NCBI GenBank assembly: GCA_021811025.1
Contig: JAJZPX010000078.1
Location: 1-8,403 of the forward strand
Length of the DNA stretch: 8,403 nt
DNA from: Actinomycetes bacterium
GTDB lineage: Bacteria > Actinomycetota > Coriobacteriia > Anaerosomatales > JAJZPX01
Direction: 5' to 3'
This document shows, one piece after another, positions 1-7,158 of the stretch. The notes under the pieces are model-generated. The model had not been told where the DNA came from and ran no database searches. It saw only the letters and a list, made by a program, of their open reading frames with translations. Made by a program: the position numbers and the translations under genes. The number at the start of each line of letters is the position of its first letter. The stretch's first letter is position 1.

Positions 1-77
1 AGCAGATGCCTGGCCGAAGCGCCGCCCTGATGCCCGGTCGCGCCGCAAACGAGGATCGTCTTGCCGCTGGGATCCAT
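1..77 (-). CDS. NmrA-like NAD(P)-binding protein, 5' end only
   Basis: The first 25 codons of a gene that runs off the left edge are visible. The translation contains VCGATGHQGGASARHL at residues 10-25, with the glycine-rich GxxGxxG dinucleotide-binding loop directly after a hydrophobic first beta strand. The form GATGHQGG is typical of NmrA-like and atypical short-chain dehydrogenase/reductase proteins, which bind NAD(P)H and act as redox sensors or reductases. The ATG at 77-75 has a strong ribosome binding site, GGAGGT, 5 nt upstream. That site lies within the 12-bp palindrome ACCTCCGGAGGT (83-94). The gene follows panD on the same strand after a 62-nt gap and may be co-transcribed with it. 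Substrate and subfamily cannot be judged from this fragment. Confidence 0.75.
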   Translation of the reverse strand, partial: MDPSGKTILVCGATGHQGGASARHL

Positions 78-139
78 CTCACACCTCCGGAGGTCGCCTG
101 CGCGGTTCGTACCCCGTCCCGCGCCGACGCCGGCCTCGG

Positions 140-520
140 CTAGACCGCGCGAAAGGCCTCCTCGGCACGGAGGGCCAGCGGCCGGTTGCGCTCGTCGACG
201 AACACGACGCGCGGCCGCCACTCGCGAGCCTCCGCGTCGTCGAGCTCGACGAACGACGCCACGATCACAAGGTCGCCTGCGGAGACGAGGTGCGAGGCGG
301 CGCCGTTCACGCAGCACGTGCCGGAGCCGGCAAGGGCGGGAATGGCGTAGGTGGCGAAGCGGGCGCCGTTCACGACGTCCCAGACGCTCACGCGCTCGTT
401 CGCTAGGATGCCGGCGGCGTCGAGCAGATCGGCGTCGAGAGCGATGCTTCCCTCGTAGTCGACGTTCGCCTCGGTGACCGTGGCGCGATGGATCTTGCCG
501 CCAAGCATGGTGCGGCGCAT
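140..520 (-). CDS. panD: aspartate 1-decarboxylase (pyruvoyl-dependent) precursor
   Basis: This 126-residue protein converts L-aspartate to beta-alanine, the amine half of pantothenate and so of coenzyme A, in the cytoplasm. The proenzyme cleaves itself between Gly24 and Ser25, and Ser25 becomes the pyruvoyl cofactor; the sequence has YEGS at 22-25, exactly in place. Other residues known from the E. coli enzyme are also at matching positions: Lys9 and His11 in KIHRATVT, Tyr22, Arg54 and Tyr58 in NGARFATY, Asn72 in VNGAA. The C-terminal half carries the family segments HLVSAGDLVIVASF and RVVFVDERNRP. Length is normal for the family. The ATG at 520 is chosen because MRRTMLGGKIHR aligns with the usual N-terminus and GGAGGGAG lies just upstream (524-531). 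The frame stays open to about 817, but that extension is arginine-rich shadow. No panB or panC is visible nearby. Confidence 0.97.
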   Translation of the reverse strand: MRRTMLGGKIHRATVTEANVDYEGSIALDADLLDAAGILANERVSVWDVVNGARFATYAIPALAGSGTCCVNGAASHLVSAGDLVIVASFVELDDAEAREWRPRVVFVDERNRPLALRAEEAFRAV

Positions 521-523
521 GGA

Positions 524-531
524 CTCCCTCC
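524..531 (-). promoter_or_regulatory. ribosome binding site of panD
   Basis: The minus strand reads GGAGGGAG, ending 3 nt before the ATG at 520; the GGAGG core is 6 nt from the start. It decides the panD start against in-frame upstream extensions, which have no such site. Confidence 0.7.
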
Positions 532-611
532 GTCCCCGGGTGCCCGCCGCTCGCGCGGTCGAGCCCCAGCCTCGGCTGTGCGTACGGCGGATGATACCGC
601 AACCGGCGGGC

Positions 612-830
612 CTATCTCTCCGCACGCAGCCGCGCCTCCAGGCCGTCCAGCAGGGCCGTGAGCCCCTCCTTGAAGCCGAGCGACCAGTCACCCATCTGAG
701 GCGCGAACTCGGCGGCGAGCGGCGCCGCCCCCGGCACCGCGGAGATCGCGTCGTCCGAGGGGCCGCTCCACGAGCCTCCCTCGCCGGAGGCGAGCAGCAG
801 CGTCGTCGCTGCGACACAGCGAGCGCTCAG
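612..830 (-). pseudogene. orphan coding-like fragment between mazF and panD
   Basis: I do not recognise this sequence. One minus-strand frame, entered right at the end of mazF and ending at TAG 612-614, has protein-like composition: hydrophobic, acidic and aromatic residues are mixed, and about 63 of 71 codons end in G or C. The other frames here are mostly arginine-rich. The end reads MGDWSLGFKEGLTALLDGLE followed by a basic tail, as in an amphipathic helix. There is no credible start: the frame contains only GTG at 737 and ATG at 695, neither with a ribosome binding site, giving 41 or 27 residues. The simplest reading is the 3' remnant of a gene whose 5' part was lost, perhaps when the mazEF module arrived. 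A tiny real gene from either start, or chance, remains possible. Confidence 0.3.
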
Positions 831-1174
831 TGCAGGCCGAGGGAAGCCCGGAGCGCGTCGTCGATCCTCGCCATCGTCGCCTCGTCGAGGACGGCGAGGG
901 GCCCGGGCTTGAGCCTTCGCTTGTCCACCGCGCGGATGTGCGCGCAGTTCACGAAGCCCTGCTTCGGCAGAGCGGGTGCCGGCAGCGTGACGATGAACGG
1001 GTACGCTCGCTCGGGCGCGGCCGACGTGACCGGGACGACGATCGTCGTCCGCGCGTTCCGGTTCCCCACGTCGTTCTGCACGACGACCGCCGGCCTCGTC
1101 TTCCGGATCTCGCTTCCCTCCGACGGGTCGAGTCGACACCAGTAGACCTCGCCTCGGCGGACGTCCTCTACCAT
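827..1174 (-). CDS. mazF: MazF/PemK-family endoribonuclease toxin
   Basis: This 115-residue protein is a type II toxin of the MazF/PemK family, which cuts RNA in a sequence-specific way and arrests growth when its antitoxin is lost. The N-terminus has the family signature: RRGEVYW (6-12), a DPSEGSE turn (16-22), then KTRPAVVVQND (25-35). Aligned with B. subtilis MazF from memory, the catalytic Arg25 and Thr48 correspond to Arg27 in TRPAVV and Thr50 in VVPVTSA, so the active site looks intact. The segments VNCAHIRAVDKRRL (75-88) and the C-terminal helix ending ASLGLH are also typical. Its ATG overlaps the end of the antitoxin gene by 7 nt (1168-1174), implying translational coupling. The cleavage site cannot be predicted. 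Confidence 0.95.
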   Translation of the reverse strand: MVEDVRRGEVYWCRLDPSEGSEIRKTRPAVVVQNDVGNRNARTTIVVPVTSAAPERAYPFIVTLPAPALPKQGFVNCAHIRAVDKRRLKPGPLAVLDEATMARIDDALRASLGLH

Positions 1175-1419
1175 TCCTCATCCTCCAGGCTGTCCGCGAG
1201 CGTGCCGTCCCACTCGCGCACCTCCTCGAGCGTCTGCTCCGCCGTCTCGCGGTAGCCCTCGGCCATCAGCTGCTCGAACCGCCGGCGCTTGAGGCAATCC
1301 AGCGCTTCGACGACGACGTCCGTCTTGGTGACGTGTCGCTCGGACGTCTCCTGCGCGATGAAGTCCACCGCCCACGCGGGCAGGCGGAACTGCGTGGGCT
1401 TCTTCGTGTACTCGGCCAT
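1168..1419 (-). CDS. mazE: ribbon-helix-helix antitoxin of the mazEF-type module
   Basis: This 83-residue protein lies directly upstream of, and overlaps, the MazF-family toxin, so it is the likely antitoxin. Residues 8-42 fit a ribbon-helix-helix fold: a short beta strand (PTQFRLP), a first helix (AWAVDFIAQETSER), a turn, and a second helix (KTDVVVEALDCLKRRR). The acidic C-terminal half, ending DSLEDEEW, would wrap the toxin and block its active site. This resembles the ribbon-helix-helix antitoxins paired with MazF in Gram-positive bacteria, not the AbrB-fold MazE of E. coli. The ATG at 1419 has GAGGTG 7 nt upstream. The protein dimer probably represses its own promoter through the inverted half-sites at 1452-1481. 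Confidence 0.88.
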   Translation of the reverse strand: MAEYTKKPTQFRLPAWAVDFIAQETSERHVTKTDVVVEALDCLKRRRFEQLMAEGYRETAEQTLEEVREWDGTLADSLEDEEW

Positions 1420-1439
1420 CCGGCATCACCTCGGCGGCG

Positions 1440-1468
1440 ATTCTACGCGAGGTATTGATGGATAGCAA
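1440..1468 (-). promoter_or_regulatory. predicted promoter of the mazEF-type module
   Basis: On the minus strand a -35-like TTGCTA (1468-1463) and a -10-like TAGAAT (1445-1440) are separated by exactly 17 nt. The -10 box is 20 nt before the antitoxin ATG, leaving a short leader that holds the GAGGTG ribosome binding site. This is one of the few AT-rich spots in the window, between the PEP carboxylase stop and the antitoxin start. The assignment is by eye. Confidence 0.65.
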
Positions 1469-1481
1469 TACGGAACGTATT
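1452..1481. promoter_or_regulatory. inverted half-sites, probable operator of the mazEF-type module
   Basis: Three five-base half-sites alternate in direction: GTATT (1452-1456), AATAC (1467-1471) and GTATT (1477-1481). The last two form a perfect 6-bp inverted repeat, AATACG-GAA-CGTATT (1467-1481); the first two form GTATTG-N8-CAATAC (1452-1471). The set covers the -35 box and part of the spacer of the predicted promoter. Paired short half-sites over an antitoxin promoter are usual for ribbon-helix-helix autorepressors. Binding by the adjacent antitoxin is inferred. Confidence 0.6.
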
Positions 1482-1484
1482 TCA

Positions 1485-2942
1485 CTACCCCAGGAACTTC
1501 CGCACGTTCGCCGCGCGCAGCACCTGCTCGGGGATGTCGCCGGTGTCGCCCGTCTCCAGCGCCGAGACGATCCGCCGCGTCGCCGTCAGGTGCTGCTCGA
1601 CCGGCTCCACCTCCCAGTCCGTGCGCGCGATCGCGTTCCGCACCGCGGCCGGCATGAACGGCCCGTCGAGGTCGGCGAACCGCAGGGCGGCGCACATCGT
1701 TCGGTCGAACGAGCCGAACGCGTCGCGGACGAACTCGAGGTCGGCCGGGGTGAGCGCGGAGAGGCCGAGGAGCTCGGGCGGCAGTCCGAGCGAGTACAGC
1801 GCCGCGGTGAACGAGATGACGCGCGGCAGGCGCACGCCGCCGACCTCGCGCGCGTAGCCGAACAGCCCGACGTGCAGCTTTCGCCTCCGCCGCGACGGCA
1901 CGAACCGCGCGGCCTCGTTGACGGCCTTCGCGAGCCCGAGGACCTGCCGCCGGTACTCGGCCGAGTACCGCTCGACGACGTCCAGGGCGTGCTCCTCGTC
2001 GACCTCTCGCGGCGCCGAGGTCTCCCGCGTCAGCAGCTTGGCGATCGCGCTCGCGACCGCGGCAGGCGAGTGGTCGTACTTGAACGCCGACTGGATCGTG
2101 AACGTGGTGACGCTCGGGTAGCTCTCGCAGATGCCGTCTACGGTGTGCGGCGTGAGGTTGCCGCGAAACGGGGCCGAGCCCATCCCGAGGATGGGGTGGA
2201 TCGCGACGCCCGTCTCCGCCGACAGCGCGTGCAGCCGCGCGAGCGCGATCTTGACGAGCAGCACCGCGCTCACCAGGCCGTAGTTCATGGCGGGGTCGGA
2301 GCGCGCGAGGAAGACCCGCTGGTGCTCGACGTCCTTGTCGGCGAGGTAGGCGCGCGTGATGTCGGCCGAGGCCAGCAGGTGCTCGCGGTCCTCGAACAGC
2401 GGGATCACCGATATGCGCTCGGGCCGGAACTCGCCGATCCACTCCGCGATCGAGATGTCTCCCGGTCGTGCCGCCGCCTGCTGCCGGCCGATGATGAAGT
2501 CGGTGTAGTAGCGGTACACGCGGTCGACCGCCTCGGCCGAGGTCGTCATCGGGAGGATGACCTCGAAGATGGGCGGCGTGGCGTCCTCGCCGTAGAAGAG
2601 CCGGGCCGCGTCGTAGCTGCGGGGGATCGACTCGAGCGTTTCGAGCAGGATCTTCGCCTCGGCCCTCTCGACCTCGGGGTTCGGCACGCGCAAAGTCAAG
2701 CGCACGTCGCGGCCGAGTTGCTTGTCGCCGAAGAACGTCCCGTAGCGGGAGAGCAGCTTCTTGACGACGAACGCGTCGACCTCCTTGCCCTCCACGTCCC
2801 ACATCTGCTCGTCGCACCCGAGGTCGGCGTACGCGTAGTACGCCTCGCGGACCTCGTCGTCGCCGCCGAGGTCGGGACGCTGCGCGAAGAACGGCACCTG
2901 GACGTTGTCCGGGTGCTGCGTCGACATGCAGCGCGGGATCAC
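1485..2942 (-). CDS. ppcA: phosphoenolpyruvate carboxylase, archaeal type
   Basis: This enzyme makes oxaloacetate from PEP and bicarbonate, replenishing the TCA cycle. At about 485 residues it is the short archaeal type, roughly half the size of the common bacterial enzyme of about 900. The hallmark MSTQHPDN is at residues 6-13, followed by MWDVEGKEVD (about 47-56), ILPMTTSAE (129-137), ARSDPAMNYG (213-222), GMGSAPFRGNL (253-263) with the PFRG loop shared across PEP carboxylases, TIQSAFKYD (282-290) and a C-terminal RKFLG. No gap or frameshift is visible. Three starts are possible. GTG 2942 gives MIPRCMSTQHPDN, which fits the family N-terminus as I recall it, and lies 7 nt after the lipoprotein stop. 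GTG 2978 has a better ribosome binding site (AGGTGAGG, 2986-2993) and overlaps the lipoprotein gene by 29 nt. ATG 2927 begins at the hallmark itself. Translation is probably coupled to the lipoprotein gene in every case. Confidence 0.95.
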   Translation of the reverse strand: MIPRCMSTQHPDNVQVPFFAQRPDLGGDDEVREAYYAYADLGCDEQMWDVEGKEVDAFVVKKLLSRYGTFFGDKQLGRDVRLTLRVPNPEVERAEAKILLETLESIPRSYDAARLFYGEDATPPIFEVILPMTTSAEAVDRVYRYYTDFIIGRQQAAARPGDISIAEWIGEFRPERISVIPLFEDREHLLASADITRAYLADKDVEHQRVFLARSDPAMNYGLVSAVLLVKIALARLHALSAETGVAIHPILGMGSAPFRGNLTPHTVDGICESYPSVTTFTIQSAFKYDHSPAAVASAIAKLLTRETSAPREVDEEHALDVVERYSAEYRRQVLGLAKAVNEAARFVPSRRRRKLHVGLFGYAREVGGVRLPRVISFTAALYSLGLPPELLGLSALTPADLEFVRDAFGSFDRTMCAALRFADLDGPFMPAAVRNAIARTDWEVEPVEQHLTATRRIVSALETGDTGDIPEQVLRAANVRKFLG

Positions 2943-2949
2943 GGCGGGT

Positions 2950-3636
2950 CTACTGAGCCGCCGACTGGACCGCCGCACTATCCGGCCTCACCTGCAGCAG
3001 CAACCAGTGCTCGTCCGTGGGCTGACCGTACGCGAACGTGTACCCGGCCAGATCGAAGCGCTCGAGCTTCCTGTCCGCGAAGTTCTCGTCGAACCAGGCC
3101 TTCGCCTTCGTCATGGCGTCCTTCTCGCGAGCGGTCGTGGCCGGAAGCGGCTGCTCGAAGATGGACGGGATCTCGTACACGAAGTACTGCGGGTTGACGT
3201 CCGCGGGCGTCATCTCTCCGGCCTTCTGCCACGCGGGCTCGCCCGTCACCACGCCGCCGAGCACGAGTACCGACGCCGTGTCGTACTTGCCGTTCGCCTT
3301 CTTCGCCGAGCACGCGCGCACCTGGTAGCCGATGAACGCCGGCTTGACCTTGTCCCCGTCGCGGTAGACGACGGCCCCCTTCGATTGCTCGGCCATCTGC
3401 AGGTACGTCGCGTAGGCCTGGCCGATCGACGCGGTCGCCTTCTTCTCGCCGTCGCTCTCAGGGGTCAGGGGCTGGTAGGAGGCCGGACCGCGCTCCGCGG
3501 CGGCAGTGGCCGTCGACGTCGCCGCCGACGTCGCGTTACCCCCCTCGGCCGAAGAAGGCGCCGAGCCCTTGGCGCACCCTCCGAGCAGGAGCGCCGCCAA
3601 GAGCATCCCGAGCAGAAGCAGATAGCGCCTGTCCAT
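2950..3636 (-). CDS. predicted lipoprotein of unknown function
   Basis: I do not recognise the family. The 228-residue protein starts MDRRY and continues with a hydrophobic stretch (6-18) ending in the lipobox LLGGC, so Cys21 is the expected lipidation site and the protein should be anchored outside the cytoplasmic membrane. Residues about 22-50 are a Ser/Ala/Thr-rich linker. The remainder looks like one compact alpha/beta domain: a helix around 67-85 (TASIGQAYATYLQMAEQ), several beta-like segments (88-92, 101-108, 121-130), an aromatic stretch at 150-160, an amphipathic helix at 167-187, and a final strand WLLLQVRP (211-218). Cys109 is the only cysteine in the mature part beside Cys21. ATG 3636 has a weak GGGGGTG upstream; an in-frame ATG at 3666 would add 10 basic residues and could serve a leaderless message. 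Coupling to PEP carboxylase suggests a shared operon, but no functional link is evident. Confidence 0.8.
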   Translation of the reverse strand: MDRRYLLLLGMLLAALLLGGCAKGSAPSSAEGGNATSAATSTATAAAERGPASYQPLTPESDGEKKATASIGQAYATYLQMAEQSKGAVVYRDGDKVKPAFIGYQVRACSAKKANGKYDTASVLVLGGVVTGEPAWQKAGEMTPADVNPQYFVYEIPSIFEQPLPATTAREKDAMTKAKAWFDENFADRKLERFDLAGYTFAYGQPTDEHWLLLQVRPDSAAVQSAAQ

Positions 3637-3673
3637 TCCGCACCCCCGCCGTCTCGCCGTCCCCATCGCGGCC

Positions 3674-3679
3674 AGCATA
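3674..3679 (-). promoter_or_regulatory. candidate -10 element upstream of the lipoprotein gene
   Basis: The minus strand reads TATGCT, within GCTATGCTG, 7 nt before an in-frame ATG (3666) and 37 nt before the preferred ATG (3636). The same 9-mer occurs in an equivalent place before the spermidine-synthase-like gene. No convincing -35 box is visible at 16-18 nt spacing. A transcript starting near 3666 would be leaderless for the upstream ATG or carry a 30-nt leader for 3636. Confidence 0.4.
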
Positions 3680-3705
3680 GCATCGGGCGGGGGATATGAC
3701 GCGCC

Positions 3706-4515
3706 TCAGCCCTTTGCCGGCGTCATCACCGCGAAGATCGCCCCGAAGGGGTCCGCGAGCACGTCGAACACGGTCACGCCGACGTCCATCGGCTCCATCG
3801 TCGCGGTCGCGCCCAGCGACTTCGCCTTCTCGGCCGCGGCGTATGCGTCCTCGACGCCGAAGTAGACCAGCCAGTGCGCCGGCACGTCGCCCGGGACACT
3901 CTCGGGCATCGGCATGATCCCGCCCTCGGCCTGACCGCCGACCTCGATCGTCCAGTACGGCGCCGGGCCCTGCCGAACCTGCTGGAGCCGCCACGTCGGC
4001 AGCAGGCCGGTGTAGAACGCCATGGCCTTCTCGGGCCGGCGCGTGCTGAGGTCGTTCCACATCAGCGCGCCGGGCACGCCGAACGCGCCCGCCTGGGCCG
4101 CGCCGGACGACTTCAACAGGAACACCGGCGCTCCCGTCGGGTCCTGGATGCCGGCGAGCCGGACTTCCTTCGCCGCGTCCATGGGCGGCATGAAGACCTG
4201 CGCGCCGAGGCCGGCAGCGCGGTTCGCGAGTCCGTCGACGTCGTCCGCCGCGAGATACGTGTTCCACACCGACGGCACGGGGGCAGCCATCATCTCGGGC
4301 GTGAGCTGGGACGCGCCGGCGACAATCGCGCCGTCGAGGGTGAACATGCGGTAGACGGGCGCCCCGGGCTCCGCCACGTCCCGGTGCGACCAGCCGAACA
4401 GGGCCTCGTAGAAGCGCGTCTGCGCCTCGAGGTCCTTCGCCGCCAGGTCGACCCAGTTGAACTCGCCCTGCTGCGCGCGCAATGTCTGCGCGGTCTGCTG
4501 GTCCGTGCGTTCCAT
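3706..4515 (-). CDS. two-domain VOC (glyoxalase/bleomycin-resistance fold) protein
   Basis: This 269-residue cytoplasmic protein holds two tandem vicinal-oxygen-chelate domains. The first (about 18-135) begins FNWVDLAAKDLEAQTRFYEA and ends GIQDPTGAPVFLLK; the second (about 150-265) begins MWNDLSTRRPEKAMAFYTG and ends VLADPFGAIFAVM. Both show the usual pattern: an opening strand, the FY helix, a middle strand with helix (WNTYLAADDVDGL; WLVYFGVEDAYAA), and a closing D-P-x-G-A strand. Two-domain proteins of this size are common in actinobacteria, for example the Mycobacterium CFP32-like group. VOC proteins include glyoxalases, dioxygenases and drug-binding proteins, and the substrate cannot be told here. 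ATG 4515 has GGAGGGAG about 7 nt upstream. It stands 69 nt from its neighbours on either side, with no clear promoter of its own. Confidence 0.9.
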   Translation of the reverse strand: MERTDQQTAQTLRAQQGEFNWVDLAAKDLEAQTRFYEALFGWSHRDVAEPGAPVYRMFTLDGAIVAGASQLTPEMMAAPVPSVWNTYLAADDVDGLANRAAGLGAQVFMPPMDAAKEVRLAGIQDPTGAPVFLLKSSGAAQAGAFGVPGALMWNDLSTRRPEKAMAFYTGLLPTWRLQQVRQGPAPYWTIEVGGQAEGGIMPMPESVPGDVPAHWLVYFGVEDAYAAAEKAKSLGATATMEPMDVGVTVFDVLADPFGAIFAVMTPAKG

Positions 4516-4584
4516 GAGGGGCTCCCTCCGCCGTGAATGGCCGTCGAGTCCTTACTACCCCGGCGGGCGGCTTCCGATGACGGA

Positions 4585-5190
4585 TCAGGCCGCGGGCTCG
4601 TCCTCGGAACGCGCGAAGTGTTCTGCCAGCCACGCCACCGCCGGTGCGGTATCGGCGCTCTCGCCGAGCGCGTCGAGCTCGGGGATCGCGCGGTGCTCGT
4701 CCATCCCGACGGCGCGCGGCAGCACGACGTCGACGCGGTGGTATCGCGGGCCGAGGATCTGCCGGCACTGGAAGTCGGCCACGCCGGCGACGCCGTCGAG
4801 CATGATGCCGACGAGGTTCGGCGCCCACTCGGCGAGCCCCCAGTCGTGATCGTCGCCCTCGATCCGGCGCGGGCTCGCTCCCGTGCCGAGCGACAGCAGC
4901 ACGACGTCCTCGAGGCGCTGCCCGCCGGTCGCAGGGTCGAGCGCCTGCGCGAGTCCGCACACGCTCGGGTTGTTCGCCGCGACGCCGCCGTCGATGTAGC
5001 CCTGCCAGGTCGGGAAGTACGTCGGCGCCGCACCGAACTGCTCCGTCAGCGCCTCGTGCAGCGCCTTGTTGCGATAGTCGGCAATCACGAGGCGGTCGAC
5101 GTGGCCGAGCAGGTCGAAGACGGTGTCGTCGGCGAAGATGCGCGGCCCGCGGATTCCCCCTCCGTCGAGCGCGAGCACGCGATAGGCCAT
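4585..5190 (-). pseudogene. patatin-like phospholipase with two internal in-frame deletions
   Basis: The reading frame is intact (201 residues), but the protein is a shortened patatin. The start is normal: YRVLALDGGGIRG (3-15) is the strand and oxyanion-hole loop. In full-length relatives about 50-60 residues follow, carrying the GxSxG nucleophile; here Gly15 runs straight into PRIFADDTVFDLLG, which normally comes after it. A second gap lies between Phe52-Gly53 and AAPTYFPTWQGY (54-65), where relatives have another segment of similar size. The second catalytic residue is kept: Asp67 in YIDGGVAANNP. The C-terminal part (about 95-195) looks complete. Without the serine, lipase or phospholipase activity is not expected. 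The gene may be decaying, a non-catalytic relic under selection, or an assembly error. ATG 5190 has GGGGTGG 6 nt upstream. It follows the kinase gene by 53 nt. The comparison with full-length relatives is from memory. Confidence 0.8.
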
Positions 5191-5243
5191 GCTGACCACC
5201 CCGACTGCGAGTGCAGCAGAGGACGGCGCAGCGTCAGGAGCCG

Positions 5244-6659
<1,416 letters not shown>

Positions 6660-6665
6660 TCGCAT

Positions 6666-6671
6666 CCCCCC
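6666..6671 (-). promoter_or_regulatory. ribosome binding site deciding the kinase start
   Basis: The minus strand reads GGGGGG, 6 nt before ATG 6659 and directly abutting ATG 6665. The spacing favours 6659 (MPREIGPYRLL), which also places the kinase domain right at the N-terminus, as in related proteins. Confidence 0.5.
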
Positions 6672-6783
6672 AGACACCCGGGCGGTTGTTCCCGCCCGCG
6701 CCGGGGGCGAATCAGCCATCCGGCGGCGGCGCCTGGGCGAGGCGGCCGAGGCAGAGGCGCACGAAGCCGGGAAGCCGCAGGCG

Positions 6784-6812
6784 TTGATGCTTCATACCGA
6801 CACGCATACAAT
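6784..6812 (+). promoter_or_regulatory. predicted promoter of the vapBC-type module
   Basis: A -35-like TTGATG (6784-6789) and a -10-like TACAAT (6807-6812) are separated by exactly 17 nt. Transcription would start near 6819, leaving a leader of about 25 nt that contains the GGCGGTGG ribosome binding site of ATG 6844. It would also exclude the in-frame ATG at 6817. This AT-richer patch stands out in a very GC-rich surround. Confidence 0.65.
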
Positions 6813-6821
6813 CAGTATGAA
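6791..6821. promoter_or_regulatory. inverted half-sites, probable operator of the vapBC-type module
   Basis: A perfect 7-bp inverted repeat, TTCATAC (6791-6797) and GTATGAA (6815-6821), flanks the -10 box. A third half-site, CATAC (6805-6809), lies inside, so CATAC-N5-GTATG (6805-6819) forms a compact inverted pair. The sites overlap the promoter and presumed start point, as expected for repression by the ribbon-helix-helix antitoxin. Binding is inferred. Confidence 0.6.
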
Positions 6822-6843
6822 CCCCCGAAAGGCGGTGGATCGG

Positions 6844-7158
6844 ATGCTCGTCAGGGTGACCGTGACCATTCCCGAGGACGTGCTCGCCCGCCTCGACCGG
6901 ATCGCCGAGGAGAAGGGCGTGAGCCGCAGCGACGTCGTGCGCGAGGCCGCGGCGGGATACGTGACGCAGCGCGAGGCCGGCCGGGCGGCTCGCGAGCGCG
7001 AGGCGGCCGTGGAGGAGGGCGTCGGGTGGCTCGAGTCGCTCGCGGCACGGCCGCCGAAGGACGCTCGGCCGAGCATCGAGATACTGAGGGAGCTGCGGGG
7101 CGAAGACGCCGCCCTCGGGGGGCCCATCGAGCCGCCGGACGAGGAGCGCGGCGGGTGA
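6844..7158 (+). CDS. vapB: ribbon-helix-helix (CopG-like) antitoxin of the vapBC-type module
   Basis: This 104-residue protein precedes a PIN-domain toxin and overlaps it. Residues 2-42 are a clear ribbon-helix-helix domain: strand LVRVTVTIPE, helix EDVLARLDRIAEEKG, the turn VSRSD, and helix DVVREAAAGYV. The remainder is charged: a helical stretch rich in Arg, Glu and Ala (43-66), then a proline- and acid-rich tail (69-104) that probably embraces the toxin. ATG 6844 is chosen because GGCGGTGG stands about 5 nt upstream and the predicted transcription start falls after the other in-frame ATG (6817). The frame is open far upstream, but that part is antisense to the kinase gene. It should repress its own promoter by binding the half-sites at 6791-6821. 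Confidence 0.9.
   Translation: MLVRVTVTIPEDVLARLDRIAEEKGVSRSDVVREAAAGYVTQREAGRAAREREAAVEEGVGWLESLAARPPKDARPSIEILRELRGEDAALGGPIEPPDEERGG

Noticed and set aside
83..94. ACCTCCGGAGGT palindrome as an operator or attachment site
   Set aside because: It is fully explained by the ribosome binding site GGAGGT and its chance complement; no second copy was seen.
61..477. Plus-strand frame rich in arginine opposite panD
   Set aside because: Composition is almost all Arg, Ser and Pro, and it lies antisense to panD.
587..600. TATCAT between GCGG and CCGC as a panD promoter -10 box or small hairpin
   Set aside because: No -35-like box at proper spacing and only 4-bp arms; too weak to list.
521..817. 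N-terminal extension of panD
   Set aside because: The extension is arginine-rich, has no ribosome binding site, and would place the self-cleavage site far from its fixed position at residues 24-25.
1426..2817. 463-codon minus-strand frame overlapping PEP carboxylase
   Set aside because: Arginine/alanine/glycine-rich out-of-frame reading of the same gene; no motif.
1455..3197. 580-codon open frame on the plus strand opposite PEP carboxylase
   Set aside because: It is antisense to a clearly recognised enzyme, is rich in Arg, Val and Glu with no recognisable motif, and is explained by the G/C bias at third positions of the minus-strand gene.
3536..4960. 474-codon minus-strand frame across the lipoprotein, VOC and patatin region
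   Set aside because: It crosses several real genes in another frame and has shadow composition.
6660..6719. Kinase start at ATG 6719
   Set aside because: No ribosome binding site precedes it and the extra 20 residues resemble nothing; not fully excluded.
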